Below are positions 23,710 to 35,703 of a stretch of DNA of 64,000 nucleotides, in pieces; within the stretch, counting starts at the first letter, position 1, and every line of letters starts with the position of its first letter. The notes beneath the pieces were generated by a model. That model was given only the letters and a program-made list of their open reading frames with translations. It searched no databases and was not told the DNA's origin. The position numbers and the translations under genes were made by a program. Source of the DNA: Trichobilharzia regenti. Taxonomy: Eukaryota > Platyhelminthes > Trematoda > Strigeidida > Schistosomatidae. Where the stretch lies: NCBI GenBank assembly GCA_944472135.2, contig CALYDD020000411.1:1-64000 (forward strand). Reading direction: 5' to 3'.

Positions 23710-23985
23710 CTGGAAATCCAGATGTATGTGTATATGTGTGAAACTTGGGCGCTGTGGTATTATTAATTCCACATTAGTTTGTTCATTATATGTTTCACTG
23801 TGTGATACATCTAACAAATAAAATAATATGCAATGGCCTTTCCTAACTGCTGGTGCATGATCACAGCAATCAATGAGCATAAATGTGCATGAACTGTTGT
23901 AATTGGTGAGCGAGGACACTGTAACGAACGTATACTGCATAACGTGATTTACGAATGATGATATTTGAATAATATGCTTGGTCAC
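23527..23985 (-). pseudogene. Chimeric frame: core-repeat ORF joined to CR1 endonuclease
   Basis: A 152-codon minus frame starts in core E (best ATG near 23,940), runs through the core's antisense ORF, crosses the junction at about 23,709 and continues in frame into the truncated CR1 endonuclease ('TLQETWL', 'GGGVATFIHS'). The equivalent frame spans 18,859-19,317 at the core D junction. It is probably accidental, but it is preserved in both array units. Confidence 0.45.
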
Positions 23986-25038
23986 CTAGTTCACTTATGT
24001 AAGTAGTATAGTGCGTGTGTGTATGCGAAACAGTCAGATCGATATATATTTAACGGAAAAGGTGAAATACAATATTTTGTGACAGCATTCTTCTAAAAAT
24101 GACGAATTTCATGTTGTTATCGTATTTCCTCGCAATTTTTTCTCATTTTTGCAAAATGTCTATTTGTGGTATGGTAGTTGATTTTATTACAGGTAATGAC
24201 TGCTTATGTCGGTCGAATACCTGCTGCTACTCACTCTTCCAATTTTTGCAAGTCGCCATGGAATTATGTTCATGGTGGCTCAAAAATAACAAAATAGATA
24301 ATTCGGTGGTTTTCCACTTGCCTACAGTGAGGTTGACAACCTCACCTTGTACAAAGCAATCACCATGTATAGACGACTTGCACTAAACAAAACGTCAGCT
24401 AACCACACTATTGTGACATTAAATAAACTTGGTCATCTGGTATCTGCTCTCGTGAAGAGATCACGGGGAGGGCAGTAACCATCAGATTTGTCATAATAAG
24501 TTCTCACAAGGTAAAGTGTATCCATATTAATCAGACTGCAGTGTGTCTGATCTCACTCACGATTTTCATTTGTTTGTATCACTGGGTGAATGACTCTCAA
24601 TTTTCTCACGTCGTCACTCTGATGATTGATAAGCAGAACAAAAATGAGCAGTGTAAGGCTGTCTACGACTAACTCGTCAGCTCTCACTCTCCGTCTGTCT
24701 CCTCTATCCAATAGATTTGTAGTCCATATCAATCAGACTTGAAATGTTTATCATCATCACCATTAATAGAATTCATTCATAGCTTGTCTCCTCGACTGGA
24801 ACATTGATCAACGTTGGAACATATCCTTTCCATACGATTCACTGCCTGCACTTCTATCCGGCTCCGCTACTTTACGCGAGCTTTCGATTCATCTTCACAT
24901 TATATTTTCCATTTTGACATCATACCAAACCCATGTTTGTTGCTGATCGTTCAGGTTGCATTCGAGGAGTGGAACAGTGTGTGATGTCACTCAATGATCA
25001 TCACCGTGTATATCCGGTCTACCTTCATTCCCTACTGG
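23710..25038 (+). repeat. Core repeat copy E
   Basis: Third core, without a following CR1 element. Its last ~60 bases switch to the variant seen in copy G ('CAATGATCATCACCGTGTAT'). The short ORF from 24,099 is open for 95 codons and is nearly identical to that of copy D. Confidence 0.85.
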
Positions 25039-26105
25039 TATTTTTGAGCCACCATGAACATAATTCCATGGCGACTTGCAAAAAGTGCATCAACGCAAAT
25101 ATAATTGGATAATCGAATGCAACAGTCATTACCTGTAATAAAATCAACTACCATACCACAAATAGCCATTTTGCAAAAATGAGAAAAATTTACAAGTAAA
25201 TACGCTTACAACATGAAATACGTCATTCTTAGAAGAATGCACTCACAAAATTCTGTATTTCACTTTCTTAACTGCAATATATACCGATCTGACTGTTTCG
25301 CATACACACACGCACTATACTACTTACATAAGTGAATTAAGCGACCAAGCATATTATTCAAATATCATCATTCGTAAATCACGTTATGCAGTATACGTTT
25401 GTTACAGTGTCCTCGCTCACCAATTACAACAGTTCATGCACATTTATGCTCATTGATTGCTGTGATCATGCATCAGAAGTTAGGAAAGGCCATTGCATAT
25501 TAGTTTATTTGTTAGATGTATCACACAGTGAATTACTAACTACCACAATGGCCAAATTTTTCACATGTATTATTGTGAGTTATGGAAGAAAGTCATTTTT
25601 ATTAGTTCTCAGGAGTGACTCACTTGAGCAATACATTCACTCTATTGTCAATAACATGAAATTTATTGAGTTTGGTTTCTCTGGGATTCATTTCGATTGA
25701 TTGACTGATTTCGGCCAACTTAATAAACACAGGGTTCAAACTTGATGATGATCAACGAAGGATGATGTGACTGAGGCTCAAATCATCTAGCGTATTCTCA
25801 TTGGTCCAATGTATGTCTGTCTTCTTGGTCTCATTCTCAATTTTGTCGCATAATCCAGTCAACTACAATCAGGAATATCACTCGTGATCCTAGGCAGCCT
25901 TCTCAGTACATGATCAAATACAACGAGCCCGGCTTTCTATCATAATTCTTGAACGAAGTCACAACCTTAGAAACCGCCTACAATTTCTTGTGGATTCAAA
26001 GGGTGTACTGCTGAATAGCCTGAAAGCAGGATAAAATAATATCTGATAATCCTTGGTTGTCAGTGATTCTGTGACTAATGATGATTCGAAGTGAAATCCA
26101 ACTTG
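25039..26105 (-). repeat. Core repeat copy F, inverted
   Basis: Reverse complement of about 30,760-31,806 of copy G, joined directly to copy E after 'CTACTGG'. It includes the outer block with the 'CGAGCCCGGCTTTCT' sequence near 25,925. The signal-like ORF has the same seventh-codon stop type as copy C. The opposite-strand frame (25,386-25,700, 104 codons) is the longest version of the core's second ORF. Confidence 0.8.
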
Positions 26106-27240
26106 ACGTTTTCTCAATCTGATCTCTGCATCTTCAATTGATAATTCAGAAATGAGAAGAATTTCGGAGATTTCACCAGTCTTTGACTCTCTGTTACCTC
26201 TCAATAACTGTGTTGAATCTGTTGGGTTTTTTTTGATTCCACAATACTAAATTAAGGCACTTCAAGTTGACTTGCTGTATAAACTTCTTCTACGTCCAGT
26301 AACAACTATTACCAAAGGTCACAGACTATTATTCATCTTCATGCATCTTCAATTGATAATTCAGAAATGAGAAGAATTTCGGTTATTTGACACGGTTTGT
26401 TCAAATTTTGGAACCGTTCTCATTGGATTTGCATCAACACTGAAGGAAATTTAAACTAATTCAGTGATGTTTTGATATATAGAATGAGTTATCAAAGACC
26501 AAAATATGAATCTGTGGTTCAGTGAAATAGTAGTCGTATCAGTCGATTCTCCGTACATATTTTGAAATATTTTGATATTTTGAGTATCAGTGAGGACATT
26601 ATCACTTGACACGGATGTAAGTATATTCGGCTGGTCAGTCTCCAACCAGGACAAATTGTGTGTCATTGGTTCCTTACACTTCTAGACAACACCGGAAACA
26701 AGAGGTATGCTTATTTTCTATGGTAAGTGATTGAAGGCACCTCAAAGTGTCCTGCATTTGTCAATCTTCTAAATCCGGTGATCGCCTTGCAATCTTCACT
26801 AAATAAACTTCAGTGACGCTAAACCATCTCATCTGTAAACACTCAAAGTCCTAATTCACAATGAATCATCAAATAAGGTCAAATTGAAGTGATTATTATC
26901 TGAGGAAACTAAAGCAAAATGCATCGTTTTCTACCACTTCTGAAAACAAATCACTTAATAAATAAAAATATACAAGAAAGACCAAGCTAACTCTCTCCTA
27001 CAAGAGTATTTACAGTCGGTTGAATGAAATCCTGTCCAACTGTCTTCTGCACGAGAGTGTGTGCATTAGCAGCATTAATAATAAGTCAGCCATCGCTTAA
27101 GCTAAAGGTTTCAATTATCAATATGTGATAGAGAATAACATCAAATGTACCCAAGTTTCACTCTAACATTTGTCATGTTATTGTCTTCCTCCACCTTCCC
27201 CTTCTTCTTCTTCTTCTACCAAATCAAATCACTTAGTTTC
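26106..27240. other. Unassigned, no gene recognised
   Basis: No family recognised. A 41 bp exact direct repeat lies at 26,127-26,167 and 26,342-26,382. A 71-codon minus frame (26,451-26,666) has no motif I can name. This is the only stretch between the array and the palindrome. Confidence 0.5.
26127..26382. repeat. 41 bp exact direct repeat pair
   Basis: Copies at 26,127-26,167 and 26,342-26,382, starting 'TGCATCTTCAATTG' and ending 'GAAGAATTTCGG', 215 bp apart start to start. The sequence between does not resemble a known element. Confidence 0.85.
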
Positions 27241-27282
27241 CATGGTAACACTAATTTTATTGCAAAGAATATGATAAGAAAT

Positions 27283-27470
27283 ATGTCAATTTATTTATTT
27301 GTATTTTCTATTTTTGTTTTTTTTTTTATTTTTGATTACAGCTTGATTCCACACTGTATTTTTGGTACAGTATGGGATTTTCAGCATGAATATCGGTAGC
27401 CCATAGATATCAGGTGTGCGTCGTTGTCAGGGGATCGAACCTCGGGCCATGTGCATGGTCGGCGAGAGTA
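27283..27470 (-). mobile_element. tRNA-headed SINE, minus orientation
   Basis: Same family as 8,014-8,206. The B-box-like 'GGATCGAAC' is on the plus strand near 27,431, and the poly(A) tail appears as T-rich sequence at 27,283-27,340. The A-box part is truncated at the head. About 20 bp present in the mirror copy ('CGGCCTGCAAAATTT' region) are deleted here. Confidence 0.75.
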
Positions 27471-28895
27471 CTCACCTGTGAGTTCAGAAGATGCATGCTT
27501 CAATGTTATTCATCTTTTTGTTACGCTGAAATATTTCTTCAATTTCTATTAATTTTGCTTTACATGTATATTTCTTTGGGTTTTGTTTAAGAAGGTCCAC
27601 AAACACTATCCTGCGTGGTTACGAAAAGGTTGAGCTATAAGCAGCGCGATAAAACAACATCTGGTCAATACTAGTCGCCTCTGTATAAAGTAAAAGTTTG
27701 TTCAACCCCTCCAACTGTCATGGTCTTAATCTGTCTGTGGCGAAATTCGACAATCTCCACGCATATTTTGGCCGTATTTATTTTCTCTGTGGTTTATTAA
27801 ATTTGTATATCAGCCTACATTATAACATCAATTGGTGCTGTGATTATTCTCACTTTGAAAAATTCCCAGTGGTATCTCACTTGTCACCTTTATGGATTTG
27901 TCTAATTCACTATACGTTTTGCAATATTGTTTTTCATCACACAATTATCACCTTGTTGTGTGATATCATTTCTTCCCCCTCGTTTGAAATGTATTCATTT
28001 CATGAACTATTTCATAAAGTATACAAAAATATATCCCTTGTCACGATTCATATAATCATTTTCTAAAAGTCTTTTATTTATACGATTGTACAGATTGATG
28101 ATAAATTTGTTGAAAAGAGACTCTACACTGAATCAGTCGATTCGATTTTCCACATGTCCCACTCGACAGTTCCACGGTTCATTCTTCTCCTACTTGAACT
28201 GACACTACCGCAAATGCAGACTGATTGATAAATCTATGACTATGATAAATCTTGTCAGTAGCACATGCAACACTACTACTCCTTCCACTACAATTGTTGG
28301 TGTTACTGTTTGTGTAATCGTGTTCCTCCCAATTGACTTCAGTGTTATCATCTGCCTTTCTCCAAGCACATGATATTTGTTCTAACAAACATTTTCGAGC
28401 ACAAATCTCACTGATAGTGAGACAATCTGATGGCGACTTGCATTTGCAGATTACTACTGACTTGAAAATGATGACGATAAAAAAGGATGGATTCCAGTGT
28501 AGATTTGCAAGTAGAAAATAAGTGGTAAGACGTTGATTGGAAATAATGAGTTGATTGATAGACTTGACTGTATTTGTGTAACTGACTCGAATGGTTGGAA
28601 GTTGTCTCACATCGTGTAAGCCAATTTTGACGAATGCCTCCCAAATGATGGAATGTAAATCAACATAGAGTTGGTGCACAGACATTCATGTATGTTTATG
28701 TTTGTGAGAGTGAGTTGTTTCTCCATAGATTTTTCTTTGTGTGATCAAACATCTCAGCGAACACAAAGCAGTGAAGTAATCGATATACTGGTTAGGAGGT
28801 CTAGTGATGTAATGGCTTCAGTCACCATGGTGTCAATCATTCCATGATGGTTGATTTGATTTCTCAGTGTCACTGTGTTATGAAAGATGTATTAT
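27471..28895. other. Palindrome arm, no gene recognised
   Basis: Contains a 168-codon minus frame at 28,179-28,685 with no motif I recognise. Its mirror at 62,549-63,093 is broken by a frameshift and several changes, which argues against a conserved protein. A 122-codon plus frame (27,698-28,066) is likewise mirrored by a shorter one (63,238-63,531). Confidence 0.5.
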
Positions 28896-29296
28896 TGTTA
28901 TGTACTCGTTGAGTAGTTACTATTCCTGACGCGGAAAGAGGGAAATCAGAAGACCAACAGGTTTACGATGATACTTGTGTTTTCCAGACAAGGAAAATAA
29001 ATGTCACACAAGAGTATGAGTGAAATGGTACGAAGTGTACGAACGTGGGAACAAATATAAAGAAGTGTCTAATACAAAAGTATGTATGAAAATGGCTAAT
29101 ACTTATGAAGCAACAGACAGACAGTCTTATCATGATTGGTTGTAATCCCATGTGATAACAAGGTCATATATTGTTTATTTAGTTAATGGACAGAAAAAAG
29201 CATAATGTCAGTTATAATGGAATATCGATCCATATACACATAGCAAAATATAACAGACTGTCAAAAACAAAACACACATCATGTGGATAGATATCA
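28896..29296 (+). mobile_element. Solo LTR with target-site duplication
   Basis: Begins TGTTATGTACTCG and ends GATATCA, flanked by ATTAT on both sides (28,891-28,895 and 29,297-29,301). It is 401 bp. Related to the older solo LTR at 4,616-5,122 and mirrored at 61,998-62,338, so the insertion and the loss of its interior came before the arms were last made alike. Confidence 0.85.
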
Positions 29297-30755
29297 ATTA
29301 TGTAAATGCGTATACATACTCCCACCCTACCGTTAAAATATTGTTGAAATCAATTCTACGTCTATTTTCCACAACTTGCATTCCGCTAACCGGTCTATCA
29401 TCCAGTAATTTTCACTCCTGATTGCTCTGAATTCCACCAGGATATTTGCGTTAGACTCTTTCATTCAACGTATATTTTCAGTTTATTATCAAAATATTGT
29501 GTCAGTGGGATATATCGACTTGCTCTTGCGAATAATAGGAGTGAATACTCACGATATCAACTGACCAGTCTATATATCTATGGGTTGTAATTTAGCTAGG
29601 AGTTAGCTGGTGGCAGAAAACTGAAGATGTTTGGACTTTTCAGTGAGACTAGCTTTCTACTTTACTGACACTCATCAGAATGGAAGTATTGCTATTTGAT
29701 AGTCCATAAATTCACTTTGATGTGACATAAGTTACATAAATGGTATCAGAAACCTCATGAATTTTATCAATAAGTATTTGGCTTCATGGATTTCAACTGA
29801 CTATGACAATAATGTTGAGATTGCATAATCTCTGTTTTACCATCTACTGAATGAGGCTGGAGAAGTGAATCGCATTCACTTCGACACTCACATAATCCCC
29901 AAACATCATTTTAGATGAAAAAAATAAATGAGTGAGGAGACATGAAACATTCAGCTCCTACTTTGTCGCCAATCTCCACTTATTCGTTGCAGTCGTATCT
30001 ATCTCCTTACTCAATCGGTGTACTATGTTTGTTATTTCGAAGACGGAAGCAGTGTTTCCACTCCACTCATACAAGTGGTCGATAAGAAAAATACGTTCAG
30101 ATGTTTCCTGTTCGCCTAAATATTCGATCCACGTTAAAAACAGAAACACCAGGCATCAAGATTATATTCATTCGAGTAATTGTTTGATAACAAGCGAAAA
30201 ATTAATATTTCTAAGGTAAATAGACGTTGTACTGCATTGCGCCTTTGCAAAGACATGTTAATATAAACAGAACTTAGCCTGAATGAGGACCCGGCTTATG
30301 GCTTATTCTCTTACAGAAGGAGAGATTGTTTAATCGTTTAATTTGTGTTAACTGAAAGTTAACTTATCTGATAAATCTTTGTGGACAAAACCGAGAAGAT
30401 TAACAAAGTCATCACCTCGGATATTTCAATTTCAAAAGCTGTACAAGTGTAATGAACAGATACATACACACGCAATTTAAAATCATCAAAATAATCACCT
30501 AGATTGTCATTGAAATGGAGGCGGGATTAAAGGATAAATTGGTGTTCAATTTGACGTGAATATTTACGAGCTGTCCAGTACTCCCACGTTTTCCAATGGT
30601 TCGATAACTAATGTCAGCTAATGATGAAATCCTGTAGTAAAACTTAAATTGTTTGAAGTTGGAATTCATTGACCATTGAATAAGGTATCACCGAATGAAT
30701 CGCGTGAGATCTCTCTCTGTAATCAGTAGATCCCGAGTTCAAGTTGGATTTCACC
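29297..30755. other. Palindrome arm, no gene recognised
   Basis: Two overlapping opposite frames at 29,932-30,219 (+) and 29,958-30,149 (-) recur in the mirror at 61,129-61,362. Neither shows a family motif. Confidence 0.45.
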
Positions 30756-32640
30756 TCGAACCACCATTAGTCACAGAAACATTGAAAAACAAGGGATATT
30801 AGATATTATTTTATCCTGCTTCTAGGCTTTTCAGCAGTACACCCTTTGAATACACGAGAAATTGTAGGCAGTTCCAGGGTTGTGACTTGGTTCAAGAATT
30901 ATGATAGAAAGCCGGGCTCGTTGTATTTGATCATGTACTGAAAATGTTGCCTTCTATCACGAGCGATATTCCTGATTGTAGTTGACTGGATTATGCGACA
31001 AAATTGGGAATGAGACCAAGAAGACAGACATACATTGGACCAATGAGAATACGCTAGATGATTTGAGCCTCAGTCACATCATCCGTCGTTGATCATCATC
31101 AAGTTTGAACCCTGTGTTTATTAGGTTGGCCGAAATCAGTCAATCAATCGAAATGATTCTCAGAGAAGTCAAACTCAATACATGTCATGTCATTGACAAT
31201 GGAGTGAATGTGATTCTCAAGTGAGTCACTCCTGAGAACTAATGAAAGTGCCTTTCTTCCATAACTCACATTAATATATGTGTAAAACTTGAGCACTGTG
31301 GTAGCAAGTAAATCCACTGCGTGATACATCTAATAAACAAACTAATATGCAATTGCATTTACTACCTTCTGGTGTACGATCACACTAAGCGATGAGCATA
31401 AAATGCGTGAACTGTTGTATTTGCTGAGTGAGGACACTGTAACAAACGTATACTGCATAACGTGATTTACGAATGATGATATTTGAATAAAATGCATGGT
31501 CACTTAATTCACTTATATAAGTAGTATAGTGCGTGTGCGTATGCGAAACAGTCAGACCGGTATATATTGTAGCGAAAAAGGTGAAATGCGAGATTTTGTG
31601 ACAGCGTTCTTCTAAAAATGATAAATTTCGCGTTGTAATCTTATTTTCTCGTAATTTCCTATCATTTTTGCAAAATGGACATTTGTGGCATGGTAGTTGG
31701 TTTTATTACAGGTAGTGACTGCTTCCTGCGCCGCAGCATTCTACTGACGTTTCTGTGCATTATTTGTAAGCCGCCATGCAATTATATTCATGGTGGCTCA
31801 AAAATAACAAAATAGATGATTCGGTGGTTTTCCACTTGGCTACAATCAGAATGATAGTCTCACTTTGTACAAACCAATCACCATGTTTATACGACTTTCT
31901 GTAAACAAGGCGTCAACTAGCCACATTATCGTGACATTAAACAAACTTGTTACTCTGGTATCTGCCCTCGTGAAGAGATGATGAGGCACGGAGTAACCAC
32001 TGCATATATATTAATAAGTTCTCTCAAGGTAAAGTGTAGCCATATTAATCAGACTTCAGTGTGTCTGATCTTACTCATGATTTTCATTTGTTTGCATCGC
32101 TGAGTGAATGTCTCTCAATTTCCTCACATCCTGTTTCTGCTGAGTGTTAAGGAGAACAAACATCAAGAAACCATGACTGCTTAACGTCTAACTCGTCAGC
32201 TCTCACTCCCTCTCTGTCTCCTCTAACCAATAACTTTGTAGTCCATAACAGTCAGACTTCAAATGTTTATCATCATCATCACCAATAATAGAATTCATTC
32301 ATTGCTTGCCTCCTCGAGTGGAACACTGATCAACGTTTGAACATATCCTTTCCACACGATTGACTTCCTGCACTTCTATCCGGCTTCACTACTTCACGCG
32401 AGCTTTCGGTTCATCTTCACATTATATTTTCCATTTTCACATCATACCAAACCCATGTTTGTCGCTGATCGTTCAGCTTGCATTCGATGAGTGGAACAGT
32501 GTGTGGTGTCACTCAATGATCATCACCGTGTATATCCGGTCAACCTTCATTCCCTACTGGATATTCGTTAGTGGGACAATAGGTTGTTGTCTGGCTCTAT
32601 TTCATGTCTCTGCCTCCCTCCACCTCAACTGATGCCGTTT
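30756..32640 (+). repeat. Core repeat copy G
   Basis: The most complete core in plus orientation. Order: outer block (30,756-31,140), antisense ORF region (31,144-31,440), divergent segment, short ORF from 31,618 with a stop at codon 7, the 'TACAG|GTAGTG' donor-like site near 31,711, and a right portion to about 32,600. There the uninterrupted 'GGCTCTATTTCATG' shows the empty CR1 target. Confidence 0.85.
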
Positions 32641-33890
32641 TAGTCGTCCGGAGTAACATTTTATCAGATCATGAGGTGCTAAAATTTCTACTAAACATTC
32701 CGCCTGAAATCAATTGCTTCTCACATACTTTATCTGTCAATAAGTAAGTGACTAGTAACAAGCTCCGATAAGCAGAAATTGAGAAAATAGAAGGAATAAC
32801 ATCAGAGATCATTACGCGACACCAAGTACGTGTTGGTCGAAGTGAATTACAAAGTCTATTCATACTATTCCACTGGGTATAATTGCTTTCAGCTGTACAT
32901 CATATTTGCTCACAATAATTTCGCGTCACGGTTGAAACACTGGTGACTGATTTTAGTCAAAGTGATCATCATTACCACTGGCTAAGCGTTACCAAGCCTA
33001 GTGATCAGTTGAATGAACAATCCACCATCATGAGATTAGATCTACGAACAACATTGATGAATGCACAGAGACGACACAGTCTTTCCACAAAATATATTTT
33101 ATAAGTGTCACTGATGACCCGATTAGCTTGGTGGCAAAGTGGACCACCGTCCTTATTTGACCACCTGAGAAGTTAAACATTCTGCATCATTGATTGTGCA
33201 CTGAAACCCACATTCCTGTTTAAGACTTTCACTGACTATGCATCCAAGGCAATAACAGAATTAACATGCAGCTAAATAAAATATTAATATCAGTTGGCTG
33301 TTACTGGGAACTGAATTCATCAGAAGGATATTTCATCGATATTGAGTGACTCCTGAGAAGTATGCAAACTCCAACGTGATGCAGAATTCATTTCAACATC
33401 ATGAACATTTGCAGTGAGTTCGGTTCACATGGCAGGTTGAAAGTGACTAGTTCTCCTCATATGATTCCCAGATAGAATTTATAATGAAACAACAACATTA
33501 GGAGAATTCTTGCAACCCAGTGACCATCGAAGGGTTAATTCATCCTTCCTCTTCTTCTTCTTCAGAGATTTCTCCACAATGCGCAACTGTAATACGAAAG
33601 GCATTCTAGGCTAGATTTCAAGTCACAAACTAGAATGAAACAGCTCTACAGTGCTCACATGTATTCGATGATCCATTCACCAGCCATGTTTCGTGATGAA
33701 ATCGAAGTTGGAAGTAAATTACGTGCGTTCGAGTCAACATTTGAGAGAGATAACCAATGTTATTAGTATTCATTCCTTTTGTTCCGAGTGGTGTTTACCC
33801 ATTCCAGAAGAAATGGAATGTGACAGGATAGATCCTATCATGGTGACCTGTGTCCATGATTACTGCTCATTACTCTGAACTGTAGAACAA
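32641..33890 (-). repeat. Segment P, inverted copy
   Basis: Reverse complement of 57,415-58,650 and paralogous to 7,431-8,640. Frames at 32,669-32,863 (-) and 33,693-33,878 (+) have counterparts in the mirror arm. The first differs at about 13 of 64 residues and the second is identical, an example of patchy identity. Confidence 0.75.
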
Positions 33891-34367
33891 AGATGTTTTT
33901 TACCCAATGAAATTTTCATACCCTTTTTCTTTCCTTCTTCTCACCCTATAAGTTTACATGATTTTCCTACCCCTCCTGTATGTGACCTTGATCTGTTAAC
34001 AATCGGACAAACATTGTAAGTACTTATACTATTGTATCCCATATAAATGTGTATGACAGATATGCGTGTGTTCAGTTTGTCTACAATGGGTTGCACAAAT
34101 ACATTAAACGTTTCAGATAAATTATGTCCTCTTATTATCTAAGTTTGCGTGGCATTTCATTGGTCGGAATGATATCCCCATTAAATAAATGTGTATGTGC
34201 GGTGAACTTCAACTGAAAAGAAACACATACCCTTCTCTTCTGAATAACGAAAACGTATCTTGAGATTGTATACTGAGACAGGTTTCTAATGGAAACACTG
34301 ATAATCAAACTAAACTGAGCGAGAAAGAAATGAATATCAGTAAAAAGTTTGAGCATTGTGGATTAGA
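33891..34367. other. Palindrome arm, no gene recognised
   Basis: T-rich sequence with no feature beyond a 73-codon minus frame (34,135-34,356) that lacks recognisable motifs. Confidence 0.45.
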
Positions 34368-34552
34368 TCAAATAAAGCATAATAATATTTCAATAGTTTA
34401 CACACAATGATAACTTTTGTTACTGGTAATATTTCGAGCAAAAACAATTCCAACAGTGGTGTGAACACGGGCAGTAATTTTGCTCGAAATATTACCAATA
34501 ACAAACTTGTCATTGTGTGTAAACTATTGAAATATAATTATACTTTATTTGA
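34368..34552. repeat. 185 bp hairpin (MITE-like fold-back)
   Basis: Arms of about 75 bp (34,368-34,443 and about 34,478-34,552) are near-perfect reverse complements around a loop of about 35 bases. The stem includes 'TAGTTTACACACAATGA' and 'GGTAATATTTCGAGCAAAA'. It could be a miniature inverted-repeat transposon or the remains of one terminal inverted repeat. Mirrored at 56,737-56,921. Confidence 0.8.
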
Positions 34553-34828
34553 AAAGAAATTGTTGCGCTTTAGAATAATGACATGGGGCGTCGAATAATA
34601 CGGTAAGACGAGTTGCTCTGAGCATGTATGATACACTTTACTTAGCTGTTTGAAGTAGTACGAAAAATCAGCGTAAATGTATTGACGAGAAGACAAAGAC
34701 GAAACTGATCTCTCGATTGTAATTTGACATTTTACAGCAACAGAATCGAAGCATGCAAACTTTTGGCATGATGAGCATCTTTGTCGTGACTTACTAGTTG
34801 TTCCGTATACATTCACAGCCCCTTTCAT
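34538..34828 (-). CDS. Unidentified Cys-containing ORF beside hairpin
   Basis: A 96-codon minus frame, kept open in both palindrome arms with one residue difference (Val versus Leu near residue 32). It contains 'RQRCSSCQKFACFDS' (C-x2-C-x4-C) followed by 'KCQITI', which could be part of a zinc-binding tail like those at the C-terminus of some DNA transposases. Its end overlaps the hairpin arm, which would suit a transposon end. I cannot assign a family, and it may simply be an open frame held constant by arm conversion. Confidence 0.25.
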   Translation of the reverse strand: MKGAVNVYGTTSKSRQRCSSCQKFACFDSVAVKCQITIERSVSSLSSRQYIYADFSYYFKQLSKVYHTCSEQLVLPYYSTPHVIILKRNNFFSNKV

Positions 34829-35189
34829 ATGAAGGAACGAGAGTCATTGGGAGATTCCATGTTTATTAGCATAATTATAAAACAGTAATTGATTCCTTAT
34901 TATTTCAGCGACCCTAGAGTGAAAAAATCCCATGTTCTAATAATATTTTGAGTAGTTTTTTCGAAGACAATGCATCACTGAAATTACCATTCAAATAATC
35001 TGAATCACAGAGTGAATGGGTTGTTGTGAGACAAAAGGGATGCTGTTTGGTTCATATGTAGGATTTAGTTGAACTCTTTTGACAAGGAACTAGTGATTTT
35101 AATCAATGCTGATCCGTACTATTGATTGGTAGACATGAGTAACTGGATGTCACTCCCATCAACCCGTGGTGGTTGGTAGCCAGAGCAAC

Positions 35190-35703
35190 ATGATCTGAAA
35201 AACAGATGACTGAAGCTATTTCGTATCAAAAGGACACGGCTGAACTGCTTGAAAGAGTAACTGCTCCATATAATGTTAAAGTCTATTTCAAACCTTATTT
35301 TACAGAGAAAGTTTCGATGGGTGTCAACGATAAGGTTTCCGTAAAGGAAACAAAGGTAGTCTGTCTACAGGATAAAATGTTGAAAATGTGAGACTTACTG
35401 TGTAGGAGGAGGCAGCAGACAAGTGAAAGGTCAGCGTGAATAAACACTGGTTGTGAATGAAACATCCGCCTAGAAATGAAGAATAATTAAAGAGGCTTGA
35501 AAATAGGTCAGTTATAGTAATTCATGCTATGGACAGTGGAAATAAGATCGATTTCATCAATGTCAAAATTCTGTGAGGAAGACTTTCATTCACATAAAGA
35601 AATGCTCACCTCTGAACCCTTGCATATTTTGACCACATCGAATGCAATCAATAAGAGACAAGGAATAGACTTGTCACCTATATGGCAAACCCTATGAAGC
35701 AAA
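35190..35703 (+). pseudogene. Penelope-like element relic, linker and GIY-YIG part
   Basis: The frame at 35,206-35,391 resembles the segment just before the GIY-YIG domain of the intact element (a 'NVKVYFKP' block compared with 'NIRVYFRA'). Further on, 'SGNKIDF' near 35,540 and 'EPLHILTTSNAINKRQGIDL' near 35,615-35,680 match the C-terminal end of the GIY-YIG module. The central Cys/YVG block is missing. Present in both arms, so it is older than the palindrome's last homogenisation. Confidence 0.65.

Noticed and set aside
28179..28685. 168-codon ORF as a host gene
   Set aside because: The mirror copy is frameshifted and divergent, there is no recognisable domain, and composition matches the surrounding DNA.
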